From: Pseudolabrys sp. FHR47
Lineage (GTDB): Bacteria > Pseudomonadota > Alphaproteobacteria > Rhizobiales > Xanthobacteraceae
Assembly: GCF_005153485.1 (NCBI RefSeq)
Contig: NZ_CP039740.1
Coordinates: forward strand, 434,001 to 498,000
Reading direction: 5' to 3'
Length of the DNA: 64,000 bases
The translations under genes and the position numbers were made by a program. Every line of letters starts with the position of its first letter. Position 1 is the stretch's first letter. The notes below the pieces were generated by a model. The model was not told the origin of the DNA. It made no database searches and saw only the letters and a list, made by a program, of their open reading frames with translations. Below, in pieces: positions 54,008 to 61,841 of this stretch.

Positions 54008-54823
54008 TCACCTTTCCTGTCTTGCAACGAGTTCTAACGTTTTGTCTGATTGTGGGATCTATTGCCGAATGGCAACGAGACCCGCGCGCCGAATCAGTTG
54101 CGGCATCAAGCGACGAGTTGCGCTCGAAGTCGAGCGTCGCCGATGGTATTGGGTTCCTTAATTCGCCTCGTCACTTGATTGATAATGTGCGTCGTGGGGA
54201 CGCATCGCTTTGCGTGTACCGGCCTCGGATACCGGCAAGACAGCTCCGTCGGCGCATCTGCAACGAAGATCGCGCAGGTTGCACAAAAGCCTGTTCGGTC
54301 GTGCGGCCGGTCGCCTTTTCATGCCAAAGACCGCGCGGTGCGGCCAACAAGATTAATGCAGAAAAACTGCGTGGAAATCGGAGCATTTACGAAATCTGGA
54401 TCGCAATCCAGATTGCGATCTGGATTAAGACGCGCGTGCATCGCACGTACTCTGCGTTGTCCATTCACTGCACGTTGCTTGGAATAAGTGGTTGAATCGC
54501 GACACGAAGTTGTGCGCGTAACGCGCGAACCACGAGTTTGCACCGGCAACATGTGGTGTGGCGCCACAGCGACTGGCGGCCGTCGTTAACATAAACCGAT
54601 GGAATCCAATCAAAGTTCCAAATACAATTTTTTGCAGAGGACTTGATTCAATAGAATAAACAATACGACGACGAACCAAGGTGCTCGTATCCTGAATTCA
54701 AGCCATCGACCAAGCGCAGACTTCCAGGGCTGCTCGTTCTGCCTGCTCTACAAAGCGGGCCAGTGTCGCGACGCAGAGGTTCGAGACAAGCCAAGCGAAC
54801 AAATAGGCGCCGCCCTGCCGAGC
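54008..54823. other. 816-base region between the protoglobin and FNR-type genes
   Basis: No convincing intact gene except the upstream coding part of the FNR-type regulator (from about 54647 onward). It is less GC-rich than the surroundings, most clearly at 54590-54670 (ATTTTTTGC, AATAGAATAAACAATACG). TTGATTCAA at 54643-54651 is a short palindrome. A striking interlocked repeat lies at 54395-54427. The region probably holds the divergent promoters of both genes. Confidence 0.45.
54399..54420. repeat. perfect dyad in a mosaic of CTGGAT repeats
   Basis: GATCGCAATC-CA-GATTGCGATC is a perfect 10-base inverted repeat with a two-base centre. It overlaps three alternating copies of ATCTGGAT/ATCCAGAT separated by CGCA or TGCG, giving a 34-base mosaic at 54394-54427. 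It could be a regulatory site for the neighbouring regulator or a hairpin. Confidence 0.55.
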
Positions 54824-55426
54824 ATGTCCCGGCACACGATTTTGGCGCGGCAGATGATTCACAGTCCGCGGGAGTTTTCGGATTACGTGCTCTGTCTTTG
54901 TGCGGGGCAGGCGGTGTCGTCGATCGCGTTACCCGATGGCCGCCGGCAGATCGTCGAGGTCCTGCTCCCTGGTGACGTCGTCTACTGGACCGATTTGTTC
55001 GAGCCGATGTCGGGCCGCCTCATCGAAGCGACCGAGAATTCAACCTACCGAAAAATCGCGCGCAGGGACTTCTTTTTGCTGCTCGCGCAGCGGCCCGATA
55101 TGTTCGATGTTTTCATGCAGACTTGCACGCGCAGGAAGAACGAAGGCGACAATCTGGCGCTTACCCTCGGCCGTCGCGACGCACTGCAGCGCATCGCGCG
55201 ATTCATTCTCGATCTGGCGATGAAGCTCATCGACCGCGGCTTCGCCAAGAATCAGACGATCAGATTCTCGCTCCGCTTACGCCACATCGCCGACGCCACA
55301 GGGCTGACGCCGGTGCATACCAGCAAGATGCTGCGTCAGTTGCGGCGAGACCGCGTCATCGATCTCGAATCGCGGTCGCTGACCGTTTCCGACATGGTGC
55401 AGTTGCGGCAAATCGCCGGGCCGTGA
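54824..55426 (+). CDS. Crp/Fnr family regulator, FnrN/FixK-like
   Basis: From the first ATG this is 200 residues, with a cyclic-nucleotide-binding-type sensor (IALPDGRRQIVEVLLPGDVV) and a C-terminal helix-turn-helix (IADATGLTPVHTSKMLRQLR). The same frame stays open without a stop from 54647. That extension encodes CSFCLLYKAGQC, a C-x2-C-x7-C set like the cluster ligands of FnrN/FnrL. Translation therefore probably starts upstream, perhaps at a CTG at 54692 with AAGG before it, as no ATG, GTG or TTG is in frame there. The protein would be an oxygen-sensing regulator. A 5' truncation or sequence error is the alternative. Confidence 0.82.
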   Translation: MSRHTILARQMIHSPREFSDYVLCLCAGQAVSSIALPDGRRQIVEVLLPGDVVYWTDLFEPMSGRLIEATENSTYRKIARRDFFLLLAQRPDMFDVFMQTCTRRKNEGDNLALTLGRRDALQRIARFILDLAMKLIDRGFAKNQTIRFSLRLRHIADATGLTPVHTSKMLRQLRRDRVIDLESRSLTVSDMVQLRQIAGP

Positions 55427-55460
55427 CGCCACGTCGTGCCGATCGATGTCGCGTACAGTG

Positions 55461-56165
55461 CTATTGCCTGAAAACCTGCGGCGGCAACTGCTCGGAAAAG
55501 CGGTTGGCGCGTTCGAGGTGCTTGCGCATCTGCTCGGCCGCGGCGGCGCCATCGCCTGCGAGGATCGCCTTGGCCACTGCGCGATGCTCGGCATTTGATT
55601 GCGCCAGGATATCGACGGTCAGGGCGCCGCTCAGTTGAAACATGATCAGAGGCAGCTGCAACTGGCGTCCGACCGAGGCCAGTTGTTCGTTGCCGCTGGC
55701 ATCGACAACGGCCTGGTGGAACAGCTTGTTCTCATCGAGATAGGCAAGCGGCATGTTGCGCGGCGAGTCGTTCCAGATCGGCGCGATCGCTGCCTCGAAC
55801 TTCTCACGGACACCAGGTGATGAAATGTTGGCGGCCGCAAGTTGTGCCGCCAGCATTTCCAGCGCGGTGCGGATCTGGAATAGCTCGCGGGTCTCCTTGA
55901 GCGTCAGCCGGCGCACCACCGCCCCGCGGTTCGGCACACTTTCGATCAGGCCCTCGGCGGACAACCGGCGAAAGGCTTCGCGCAACGGGCCGCGGCTGAC
56001 GCCGAACGCCCGCGTCAGGTCCGCCTCGATCAGCCGCTGACCGGCGGCGTAGCGGCCATAGAGAATCCCCTCGCGCAGGTTTTCGACCAGCCGCTCAACC
56101 GTCGTGCCGCGGCCTTTGGCGCCGGTGCCTTCATCGGTCAGTTCTGGGTCAGGGTGATCGAGCAC
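55461..56165 (-). CDS. GntR family regulator (FadR/FCD type)
   Basis: A 234-residue regulator with an N-terminal winged helix (about 20-88, LTRAFGVSRGPLREAFRRLS) and a helical FCD effector domain (about 95-220) with candidate metal-binding His in NKLFHQAVVDASG and SNAEHRAVAKAI. FCD regulators usually sense organic acids and repress neighbouring catabolic genes. It is divergent from the lyase/ligase/TRAP operon, and a TTGT-N3-ACAA operator overlaps that promoter. Confidence 0.92.
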   Translation of the reverse strand: MLDHPDPELTDEGTGAKGRGTTVERLVENLREGILYGRYAAGQRLIEADLTRAFGVSRGPLREAFRRLSAEGLIESVPNRGAVVRRLTLKETRELFQIRTALEMLAAQLAAANISSPGVREKFEAAIAPIWNDSPRNMPLAYLDENKLFHQAVVDASGNEQLASVGRQLQLPLIMFQLSGALTVDILAQSNAEHRAVAKAILAGDGAAAAEQMRKHLERANRFSEQLPPQVFRQ

Positions 56166-56193
56166 GTCCTTTCAATAAGGTGCTTCGCGCCGG

Positions 56194-56228
56194 TTGACAA
56201 CTCTCTGCCGGGCAGTATTGTCCTACAA
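56194..56228 (+). promoter_or_regulatory. promoter with overlapping GntR/FadR-type operator
   Basis: TTGACA (56194), 16 bases, TATTGT forms a good sigma-70-like promoter for the lyase operon. TTGTCCTACAA (56218-56228) overlaps the -10 element and fits the FadR-subfamily consensus TNGT-N3-ACNA exactly. Binding here would block RNA polymerase. It lies between the divergent GntR gene and the operon. Confidence 0.6.
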
Positions 56229-56318
56229 AATAGTCTGGCAGGGAGCGGAGCTTATGAGGGCGGCGGCGACGCAGCGCGTTTGTTTTGCGGCGGCTCATTC
56301 GCATGCGGGAGTCGGCGC

Positions 56319-57098
56319 ATGCTGATCGGCAAGGCTGGCCCCGCCACGACGTCGATCTGCACGTCCGATGCGTCCAGCATCGAGGTGCGCGGCAAGGACC
56401 TGTGCGGCGATCTGATGGGTCGCATCACTTTCACTGAATATTTCTTCCTGCTGGTCACCGGCCGCGAACCTACGGAGAAGCAGCGCTTCTTTCTCGACCT
56501 GCTGCTGGTGGCGATCGCCGAACATGGCCTGACGCCGACCGCGCAGGCTTCGCGCATGACCTATGCCGCCGATCCGGCCTGCCTGCAGGCGGCCGTCGCC
56601 GCCGGCATTCTCGGCTGCGGGTCGGTTGTTCTTGGTACCTCAGAACTGTGCGGGCGTGTCCTGATGGCAGCGCAGGAGCGCGTCAAAGCCGGCGCGACGC
56701 CCGCCGCCGTGGTCCTCGCCATCGCGCAGGAAACACGGGCCAGCGGCGGCAAGCTCCCCGGCTTCGGTCATCCGGTTCATCACCCGGTCGATCCGCGCTC
56801 AGAGCGCATTCTTGAACTCGCCGATCGCGAAGGCGCCGCCGGTCCTCACGTCGCGCTGGCGCGGCTGTTTCCCGCCGCCGCCGCTGAAGTTTGGAAGCGG
56901 CCACTGCCGATGAATGTCTCAATGGCGATCGCGGCGGTGCTGCTCGATCTCGATTTTCCGCCCGCCATCATCAAGGGCATTCCGCTGCTGGCGCGCACCG
57001 CGGGATTGCTCGGTCATCTGGCCGAAGAGCAGGAAACGCCCATCGGCTTCCTCATGGCTCACCACGGCGAAGAAGCCATCAAATACGCGAAGAAATAG
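56319..57098 (+). CDS. citryl-CoA lyase / short citrate synthase-like enzyme
   Basis: A 259-residue member of the citrate synthase superfamily, at the short length of citryl-CoA lyase-type proteins and lacking the large N-terminal part of citrate synthase. It has GKAGPATTSICTSD at the start, ITFTEYFFLLVTGREPTEKQ, GGKLPGFGHPVHHPVDPRSE with the catalytic-type His residues, and a C-terminal FLMAHHGEEAIKYAKK. Such enzymes cleave citryl-CoA-like thioesters to acetyl-CoA and a 2-oxo acid, or act in the reverse direction. The ATG at 56319 has a GGGAG site. The next gene starts seven bases after its stop. Confidence 0.82.
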   Translation: MLIGKAGPATTSICTSDASSIEVRGKDLCGDLMGRITFTEYFFLLVTGREPTEKQRFFLDLLLVAIAEHGLTPTAQASRMTYAADPACLQAAVAAGILGCGSVVLGTSELCGRVLMAAQERVKAGATPAAVVLAIAQETRASGGKLPGFGHPVHHPVDPRSERILELADREGAAGPHVALARLFPAAAAEVWKRPLPMNVSMAIAAVLLDLDFPPAIIKGIPLLARTAGLLGHLAEEQETPIGFLMAHHGEEAIKYAKK

Positions 57099-57105
57099 CA
57101 GTCGC

Positions 57106-58434
57106 ATGATTCTCGAACCGACCGTCGAAACACTTCCCTGGCCCGAGCAGGTCCGCCTGGACGATGCGCTATATCGCGAGCAGATCAAGTATCTCTTCGC
57201 CAATTCGCCTTTCTATCAGCAGAAGCTGCGCAAGGCTGGCTTCGAGACGCCGTCCGATGTCGGCGGTCTCGACGACATCGCCAAGCTGCCCACTACGGAG
57301 AAGGACGAGCTTCGCGCGACGCGCACCGACGACCAGCCGATCGGAACGCATCTTGCGGTGTCGATGGACAAGGTCGCTCGTATCTACTCGACCAGCGGCA
57401 CCACCGGCGTGCCGAGCTACATCCCGCTGACCGCCGGCGATGTGCACAATTGGGTGACGACTTCGGCGCGCAGCTACACCGCCGCCGGCATTGGCCCTGG
57501 CACGCGCATCATCACGACCTACGGTGCCGGGCCTTTCGTCGCGGGCGCGGCGCTCGATGCCTTCGCCAAGCTGGGCACGTGTCATATTCCCGTCGGCGCC
57601 GGAAATACCGAACGGCTGATGATGGCGGTGCGACTGCTCAAGGCCGAAGCGATCGCGCTGACCCCGTCTTACGCGCTGCATCTCGCCGAATGGGCGCGCG
57701 ACCGCAAATACGATCTCCGGACCAGCAGCGTGAAGAACCTGCTGGTCGCGGGCGAGCCCGGCGGCGGCGAGCCGGCCATGCGCGCGCAACTCGAGGACGC
57801 CTGGGGTGCGCAGGTGACCGAAGCCATGGGCATCGGCGATATCTCGCCGTCGCTGTGGGGCGAGTGTCCGGAGAAGCAGGGCATGCATCTCGGGGGCCGC
57901 GGCTACGTCCATATCGAACTGATCGATCCCGACACTGGCGCTGCCGTGCCACTCACCAATGGCGCGCGCGGCGAACTCGTGCTGACGCATCTGCGCCAGC
58001 AGGCCGCGCCACTGCTGCGTTTCCGCACCCGCGATCATGTCGTGATCTGGACCGAGCCCTGCGCCTGCGGCCGCACTTCGCCGCGCGTGCGTTGTATCGG
58101 CCGCACCGACGACATGCTGATCGTGCGCGGCGTCAACGTGTTCCCATCCGCCGTTCGCGAAGTGGTGCACCGCTTCCAGCCGGATGTCAGCGGCGTGATT
58201 TCGATCCGGCCCGGGGTGAAGGGCGTCAAGCAGAGCCCGCCACTCAAGGTCGTCGTCGAGATGGCGGAGAAGGCGGCGGGCGCCGACGGCCTCGCCAGGC
58301 AGATCGAAAACGATATCCGCGCCAAACTTGTGTTCTCGGCAGCCGTCGAACTCGTGCCCTTCGGCTCGCTGCCGCGAAGCGACTACAAGTCCAAGATCGT
58401 GGACTTTTCCGAAGCCGCGCCAAGCGGTGCATGA
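57106..58434 (+). CDS. phenylacetate-CoA ligase-like AMP-forming enzyme
   Basis: A 442-residue adenylating enzyme of the PaaK type. It has YSTSGTTGVPSYIPLTAGD (nucleotide loop), LVAGEPGGGEPAMRAQLED, MGIGDISPSLWGEC and CGRTSPRVRCIGRTDDMLIV with the C-terminal hinge, and the catalytic-type Lys near the end (PRSDYKSKIVDF). It makes a CoA thioester from a carboxylic acid, ATP and CoA. Lying between a citryl-CoA lyase-like gene and a TRAP importer, it probably activates the imported acid. The substrate is unknown. Confidence 0.88.
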   Translation: MILEPTVETLPWPEQVRLDDALYREQIKYLFANSPFYQQKLRKAGFETPSDVGGLDDIAKLPTTEKDELRATRTDDQPIGTHLAVSMDKVARIYSTSGTTGVPSYIPLTAGDVHNWVTTSARSYTAAGIGPGTRIITTYGAGPFVAGAALDAFAKLGTCHIPVGAGNTERLMMAVRLLKAEAIALTPSYALHLAEWARDRKYDLRTSSVKNLLVAGEPGGGEPAMRAQLEDAWGAQVTEAMGIGDISPSLWGECPEKQGMHLGGRGYVHIELIDPDTGAAVPLTNGARGELVLTHLRQQAAPLLRFRTRDHVVIWTEPCACGRTSPRVRCIGRTDDMLIVRGVNVFPSAVREVVHRFQPDVSGVISIRPGVKGVKQSPPLKVVVEMAEKAAGADGLARQIENDIRAKLVFSAAVELVPFGSLPRSDYKSKIVDFSEAAPSGA

Positions 58435-58466
58435 CCATGACAATGAAAAAAGCCAGGGAGGTAAGC

Positions 58467-59471
58467 ATGCGAATGAAATCGATACTGCTCGGGGCGGCTG
58501 TCGCCCTCGTGGCCGGCAACTCCGCGATGGCCGCTGAGTATGAACTCAAGATGTCTCTGATGTTTCCGCCGACTCACTTCATCACGACGCGCGCGATGGA
58601 GCCCTGGGCGAAAATGATCGAGGAGAAGACGGGCGGCCGGGTGCACTTCACCATCTTCTCGGCCGGCTCCGCGCTCGGCGATGCGACCAAGCAGTTCGAC
58701 CAGGTCCGCACCGGCGTCGTCGATGTCGCCGTCAGCATTCCGGCGATCCCGCGCGGCCGTCATCCGCGCACGACTTTGATGGAGCTGCCCTTCACCATCA
58801 AGACGTCCGCAGCCGGCACCAAGGCGCTGATGGAGCTCTACGACAAATATCTCAAGGCCGACTATCCCGGCGCGGTCATGCTCAACATGACCATCACCGA
58901 GCCGAGCGCGGTGCATACCCGCAATCCGATCACCGATCTCGACCAGCTCAAAGGTGTGCGCACCCGCGCGCCGACGCCCAGCGTCACCGCGATGCTCAAC
59001 GCTATTGGTGCGACGCCGGTCGGCATGCCGCCGACGCAGATCTATGAAAGCGCCGAGCGCGGCGTGATCGACGGCAACGTCATGCCGTGGGGCCCGGTCG
59101 GCGCCTTCAAGATCTACGAGATCTTCAAGAACCACTTGAACGCCCGCATCGATGCGGTCGCGATGTACACGCTGATGAACGAGAACCGCTACAAGTCGCT
59201 GCCGCCGGACATCCGTAAGGTCATCGACGACAGCCGGCCATTCCTCGTCGATATCTGGACCAAGCTGTGGAAGGAAACCGACGACGCGGCCATCGAGACC
59301 GCCCGCAAGGCCGGCAACAAGATCGTCGACCTGAAGGACGCGCGCCGCGAGGAATGGCGTGCCAAGATGAAACCGGTGGTCGATCAGTACATCGAAGAGC
59401 AGTCGAAAACCGTTCCCAATTCGCGCGAGATCTATGACGCGATGGTCACGACGCTGAAGAAGTACGAGTAA
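58467..59471 (+). CDS. TRAP transporter solute-binding protein (DctP family)
   Basis: A 334-residue periplasmic binding protein. An AGGGAGG site eight bases before the ATG fixes the start. The signal peptide covers about 1-25 (cut near AMAAEYE). It carries MSLMFPPTHFITTRAMEPWAK and LDQLKGVRTRAPTPSVTAML, with the Arg of GVRTRAPT at the usual carboxylate-binding position. It is only distantly similar to the binding protein at 50.4 kb. Third gene of the GntR-controlled operon. A hairpin separates it from the small permease gene. Confidence 0.9.
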   Translation: MRMKSILLGAAVALVAGNSAMAAEYELKMSLMFPPTHFITTRAMEPWAKMIEEKTGGRVHFTIFSAGSALGDATKQFDQVRTGVVDVAVSIPAIPRGRHPRTTLMELPFTIKTSAAGTKALMELYDKYLKADYPGAVMLNMTITEPSAVHTRNPITDLDQLKGVRTRAPTPSVTAMLNAIGATPVGMPPTQIYESAERGVIDGNVMPWGPVGAFKIYEIFKNHLNARIDAVAMYTLMNENRYKSLPPDIRKVIDDSRPFLVDIWTKLWKETDDAAIETARKAGNKIVDLKDARREEWRAKMKPVVDQYIEEQSKTVPNSREIYDAMVTTLKKYE

Positions 59472-59484
59472 AGTTACAAGACCT

Positions 59485-59516
59485 GGCGCCGGGCTGGACT
59501 TAATCCTCCCGGCGCC
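59485..59516 (+). terminator. intercistronic hairpin between dctP and dctQ
   Basis: GGCGCCGGG and CCCGGCGCC form a perfect nine-base stem with a 14-base loop, 13 bases after the binding-protein stop. It is the third hairpin in this position in the window, so probably a message stabiliser rather than a full terminator. Confidence 0.5.
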
Positions 59517-59540
59517 GATCTTCAACAGCTCGGGGCTGAG

Positions 59541-60032
59541 ATGACATTCGAATCAGCGAGCGAGCGGGCTCTCCGTTTCGTCTCTTTCGCCGCGACGTTC
59601 ATGTTCGTCGTCGGCGTGCTTCTTACCATGACCGATATCTTCCTGCGCAGCGTCTCGACGCTGACGGTCCAGGGCATGGTCGACATGATGCAGCTCTGCG
59701 TGCTGACCGGCGCCATGCTGGCCATTCCACACGCCTTCCTGTCCGATCAGCATGTTGCCATCGACCTTTTCGTTGAAAGAGCGCCGACCCGAGTGCAACT
59801 CGCCCTGCGCATCATTGCCGCACTGCTCGCAATCGCCTTTCTGTCCGGCGTGCTCTGGTTCTCCTATCAGCAGGCGTTGAATGAGGCGCATGACACCAGC
59901 CAGACCATCGGCATTCCCATGACGTGGTACTGGGCGCCGTTCCTGATCGGCATCGCACTGTCCGTGTTTGCGAATATCGTGCTGATGGTGCAGTTGTGGC
60001 GCCACGGCCTGCCGGCAAAGGCTGTCGAATAA
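59541..60032 (+). CDS. TRAP transporter small permease (DctQ)
   Basis: A 163-residue four-helix membrane protein. SERALRFVSFAATFMFVVGV at the start, MVDMMQLCVLTGAMLAIPHAF in part, and the DQHVAIDLF loop are typical DctQ features. Its stop shares one base with the large permease start (TAATG), so the two are coupled. Part of the lyase/ligase operon. Confidence 0.88.
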   Translation: MTFESASERALRFVSFAATFMFVVGVLLTMTDIFLRSVSTLTVQGMVDMMQLCVLTGAMLAIPHAFLSDQHVAIDLFVERAPTRVQLALRIIAALLAIAFLSGVLWFSYQQALNEAHDTSQTIGIPMTWYWAPFLIGIALSVFANIVLMVQLWRHGLPAKAVE

Positions 60033-61333
60033 TGTCTCCTCCCATTATTGGCGCCATCGGCGTCTTCGCGCTTCTGGTTCTGATCGGGCTGCGCGTCCCG
60101 GTCGCGATCGCCATGGGCATCGTCGGCATCGTTGGCGGCGTCGCCATCAACGGCTGGACGAGTCTCGGTTTCGTCCTTGGCTCGCAGCCTTTCGTCACGG
60201 TCGTGCCGTATTCGCTGTCGGTCATTCCGCTGTTCGTGATGATGGGCGCCTTCGCTGCGCGTGCCGGATTGTCCGCCTCGCTCTATCAGGCGCTGCACGC
60301 TTTGATCGGTCACTGGCGTGGCGGCCTCGCCTCGGCGACGGTCGGCGCCTGCGCGCTGTTCGGCGCGGTCTGCGGATCGAGCCTAGCTACCGCGGCCACC
60401 ATGGCCCGCGTCGCTATCCCGGAGATGCGCGCGCTCGGCTATGACGATCGGCTGTCGGCCGGCGTCGTCGCCGCCGGCGGCACGCTCGGCATCCTGATCC
60501 CGCCGAGCATCATCATGGTCATCTACGCGATCATGACCGAGCAATCGATCGGCCGCATGTTCCTGGCCGGCATGATTCCCGGCATCCTCGCCGCTGTTCT
60601 TTACGTCGTCGCGGTGACGATCGTCGTGACTCTTAGGCCGGCGATGGCGCCCCGCGCGCCACGGTCGAATGGAGCCGCGAAGCGCGCTGCGTTCGGACAG
60701 CTTGCACCGGTCGCTCTCCTTTTCGGCGCGGTGATGGGCAGTATCTATCTCAATGTTGCGTCTCCGACGGAAGCGGCCGCGGTCGGCGCCTTTGGCGCCG
60801 TGGTGCTCGCCGCGGCGCGACGCAAACTGACCTGGCAGGTGATGCGCGAGGCGCTTGTTGAAACGGCGCAAACCACCGCCGTCATTTTCCTCATTCTCGT
60901 CGGCACCTCGGTGCTGCAGTTCTTCATCGAGACGTCGACGCTGCCGACGCTGCTTCTGGAGCTGATCAACCGCTTCAACCTGCCGCCTTTCGGCGTCATC
61001 ATGATCATCCTGCTGGTCTACATCATCCTTGGCTGTTTCCTTGACAGCCTGTCGATGATGCTGATCACGCTGCCAATCTTTTTCCCGCTGATCATCAAGC
61101 TCGGCTACGACCCGATCTGGTTCGGCGTGCTGGTGACCTCGGTGGTTGAGATCGGCCTCATCACGCCGCCGGTTGGCATGAACCTGTTCATTATCGCCTC
61201 CGTGACCGAAAAGCTGAAGTTCGAGGTCGCGGCGCAGGGTGTGCTGCCTTTCCTTGCCGCCGACTGCGTCAGACTATTGTTGCTCGCCAGCATACCCAGC
61301 CTGTCGCTGTTCCTGCCGCGGCTGCTGATGTAG
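60032..61333 (+). CDS. TRAP transporter large permease (DctM)
   Basis: A 433-residue protein with about twelve hydrophobic segments and the DctM signatures GSSLATAATMARVAIPEM, TLGILIPPSIIMVIYAIM and EIGLITPPVGMNLFIIAS. It completes the importer of the operon. The start at 60032 is set by overlap with the dctQ stop. Confidence 0.93.
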   Translation: MSPPIIGAIGVFALLVLIGLRVPVAIAMGIVGIVGGVAINGWTSLGFVLGSQPFVTVVPYSLSVIPLFVMMGAFAARAGLSASLYQALHALIGHWRGGLASATVGACALFGAVCGSSLATAATMARVAIPEMRALGYDDRLSAGVVAAGGTLGILIPPSIIMVIYAIMTEQSIGRMFLAGMIPGILAAVLYVVAVTIVVTLRPAMAPRAPRSNGAAKRAAFGQLAPVALLFGAVMGSIYLNVASPTEAAAVGAFGAVVLAAARRKLTWQVMREALVETAQTTAVIFLILVGTSVLQFFIETSTLPTLLLELINRFNLPPFGVIMIILLVYIILGCFLDSLSMMLITLPIFFPLIIKLGYDPIWFGVLVTSVVEIGLITPPVGMNLFIIASVTEKLKFEVAAQGVLPFLAADCVRLLLLASIPSLSLFLPRLLM

Positions 61334-61436
61334 CCGGGCAGCTTGCGCTTCGGACAGGGCAATAACAGCGCCTCTTTAAATGCCGCGTGCGCTCCCCTAC
61401 ATCCACCCCGGCGCGTAGGCGCACGGGAGGCTTGCC

Positions 61437-61841
61437 ATGGGACCGATGTCGCTGCTGTTCAACCTGTTGTGGATCGTCTTCGGCGGCTTCTGGATGGCCG
61501 TCGGCTGGGCCATCGCGGCGGTGATCATGGCGATCACCATCATCGGCCTGCCGTGGACCAAGGCCGCTTTCACCATTGCCGCCTATACCTTACTGCCCTT
61601 CGGCCAGCGGGCGGTGTCGCGCGATGAATATTTCGGCCGTGAGGACGTCGGCACCGGAGCACTCGGCTTTGTCGGCAACATCGTCTGGTTCGTATTGGCC
61701 GGTTGGTGGCTGGCGCTGGGACACCTGCTGACGGCGCTGCTGCTGGCGATCACCATTATCGGCATTCCCTTTGCCTGGGCTCATCTCAAGCTCGCGGGCC
61801 TTGCGCTATGGCCGATTGGTAAGGTTATTGTGCCGGCATGA
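61437..61841 (+). CDS. yccF: YccF domain-containing membrane protein
   Basis: A 134-residue membrane protein with a repeated YccF motif: LLFNLLWIVFGGFWMAVGW and NIVWFVLAGWWLALGHLLT, each followed by AITIIGLP or AITIIGIPF. The function is unknown. The stop overlaps the start of the next small gene in ATGA, so the two are coupled. Confidence 0.92.
   Translation: MGPMSLLFNLLWIVFGGFWMAVGWAIAAVIMAITIIGLPWTKAAFTIAAYTLLPFGQRAVSRDEYFGREDVGTGALGFVGNIVWFVLAGWWLALGHLLTALLLAITIIGIPFAWAHLKLAGLALWPIGKVIVPA

Noticed and set aside
53334..54011. 225-codon minus-strand frame overlapping the protoglobin gene
   Set aside because: Another frame of the same strand encodes the recognisable protoglobin domain; this one is Arg/Ala-rich with no domain.
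54179..54487. Short frames in the protoglobin-FNR gap (for example 102 codons plus)
   Set aside because: No ribosome site, no family features and they cover the mosaic repeat.
54642..54655. TTGATTCAATAGAA as an FNR box
   Set aside because: It keeps the TTGAT half but the second half is TAGAA instead of ATCAA, so the match to TTGAT-N4-ATCAA is too weak.
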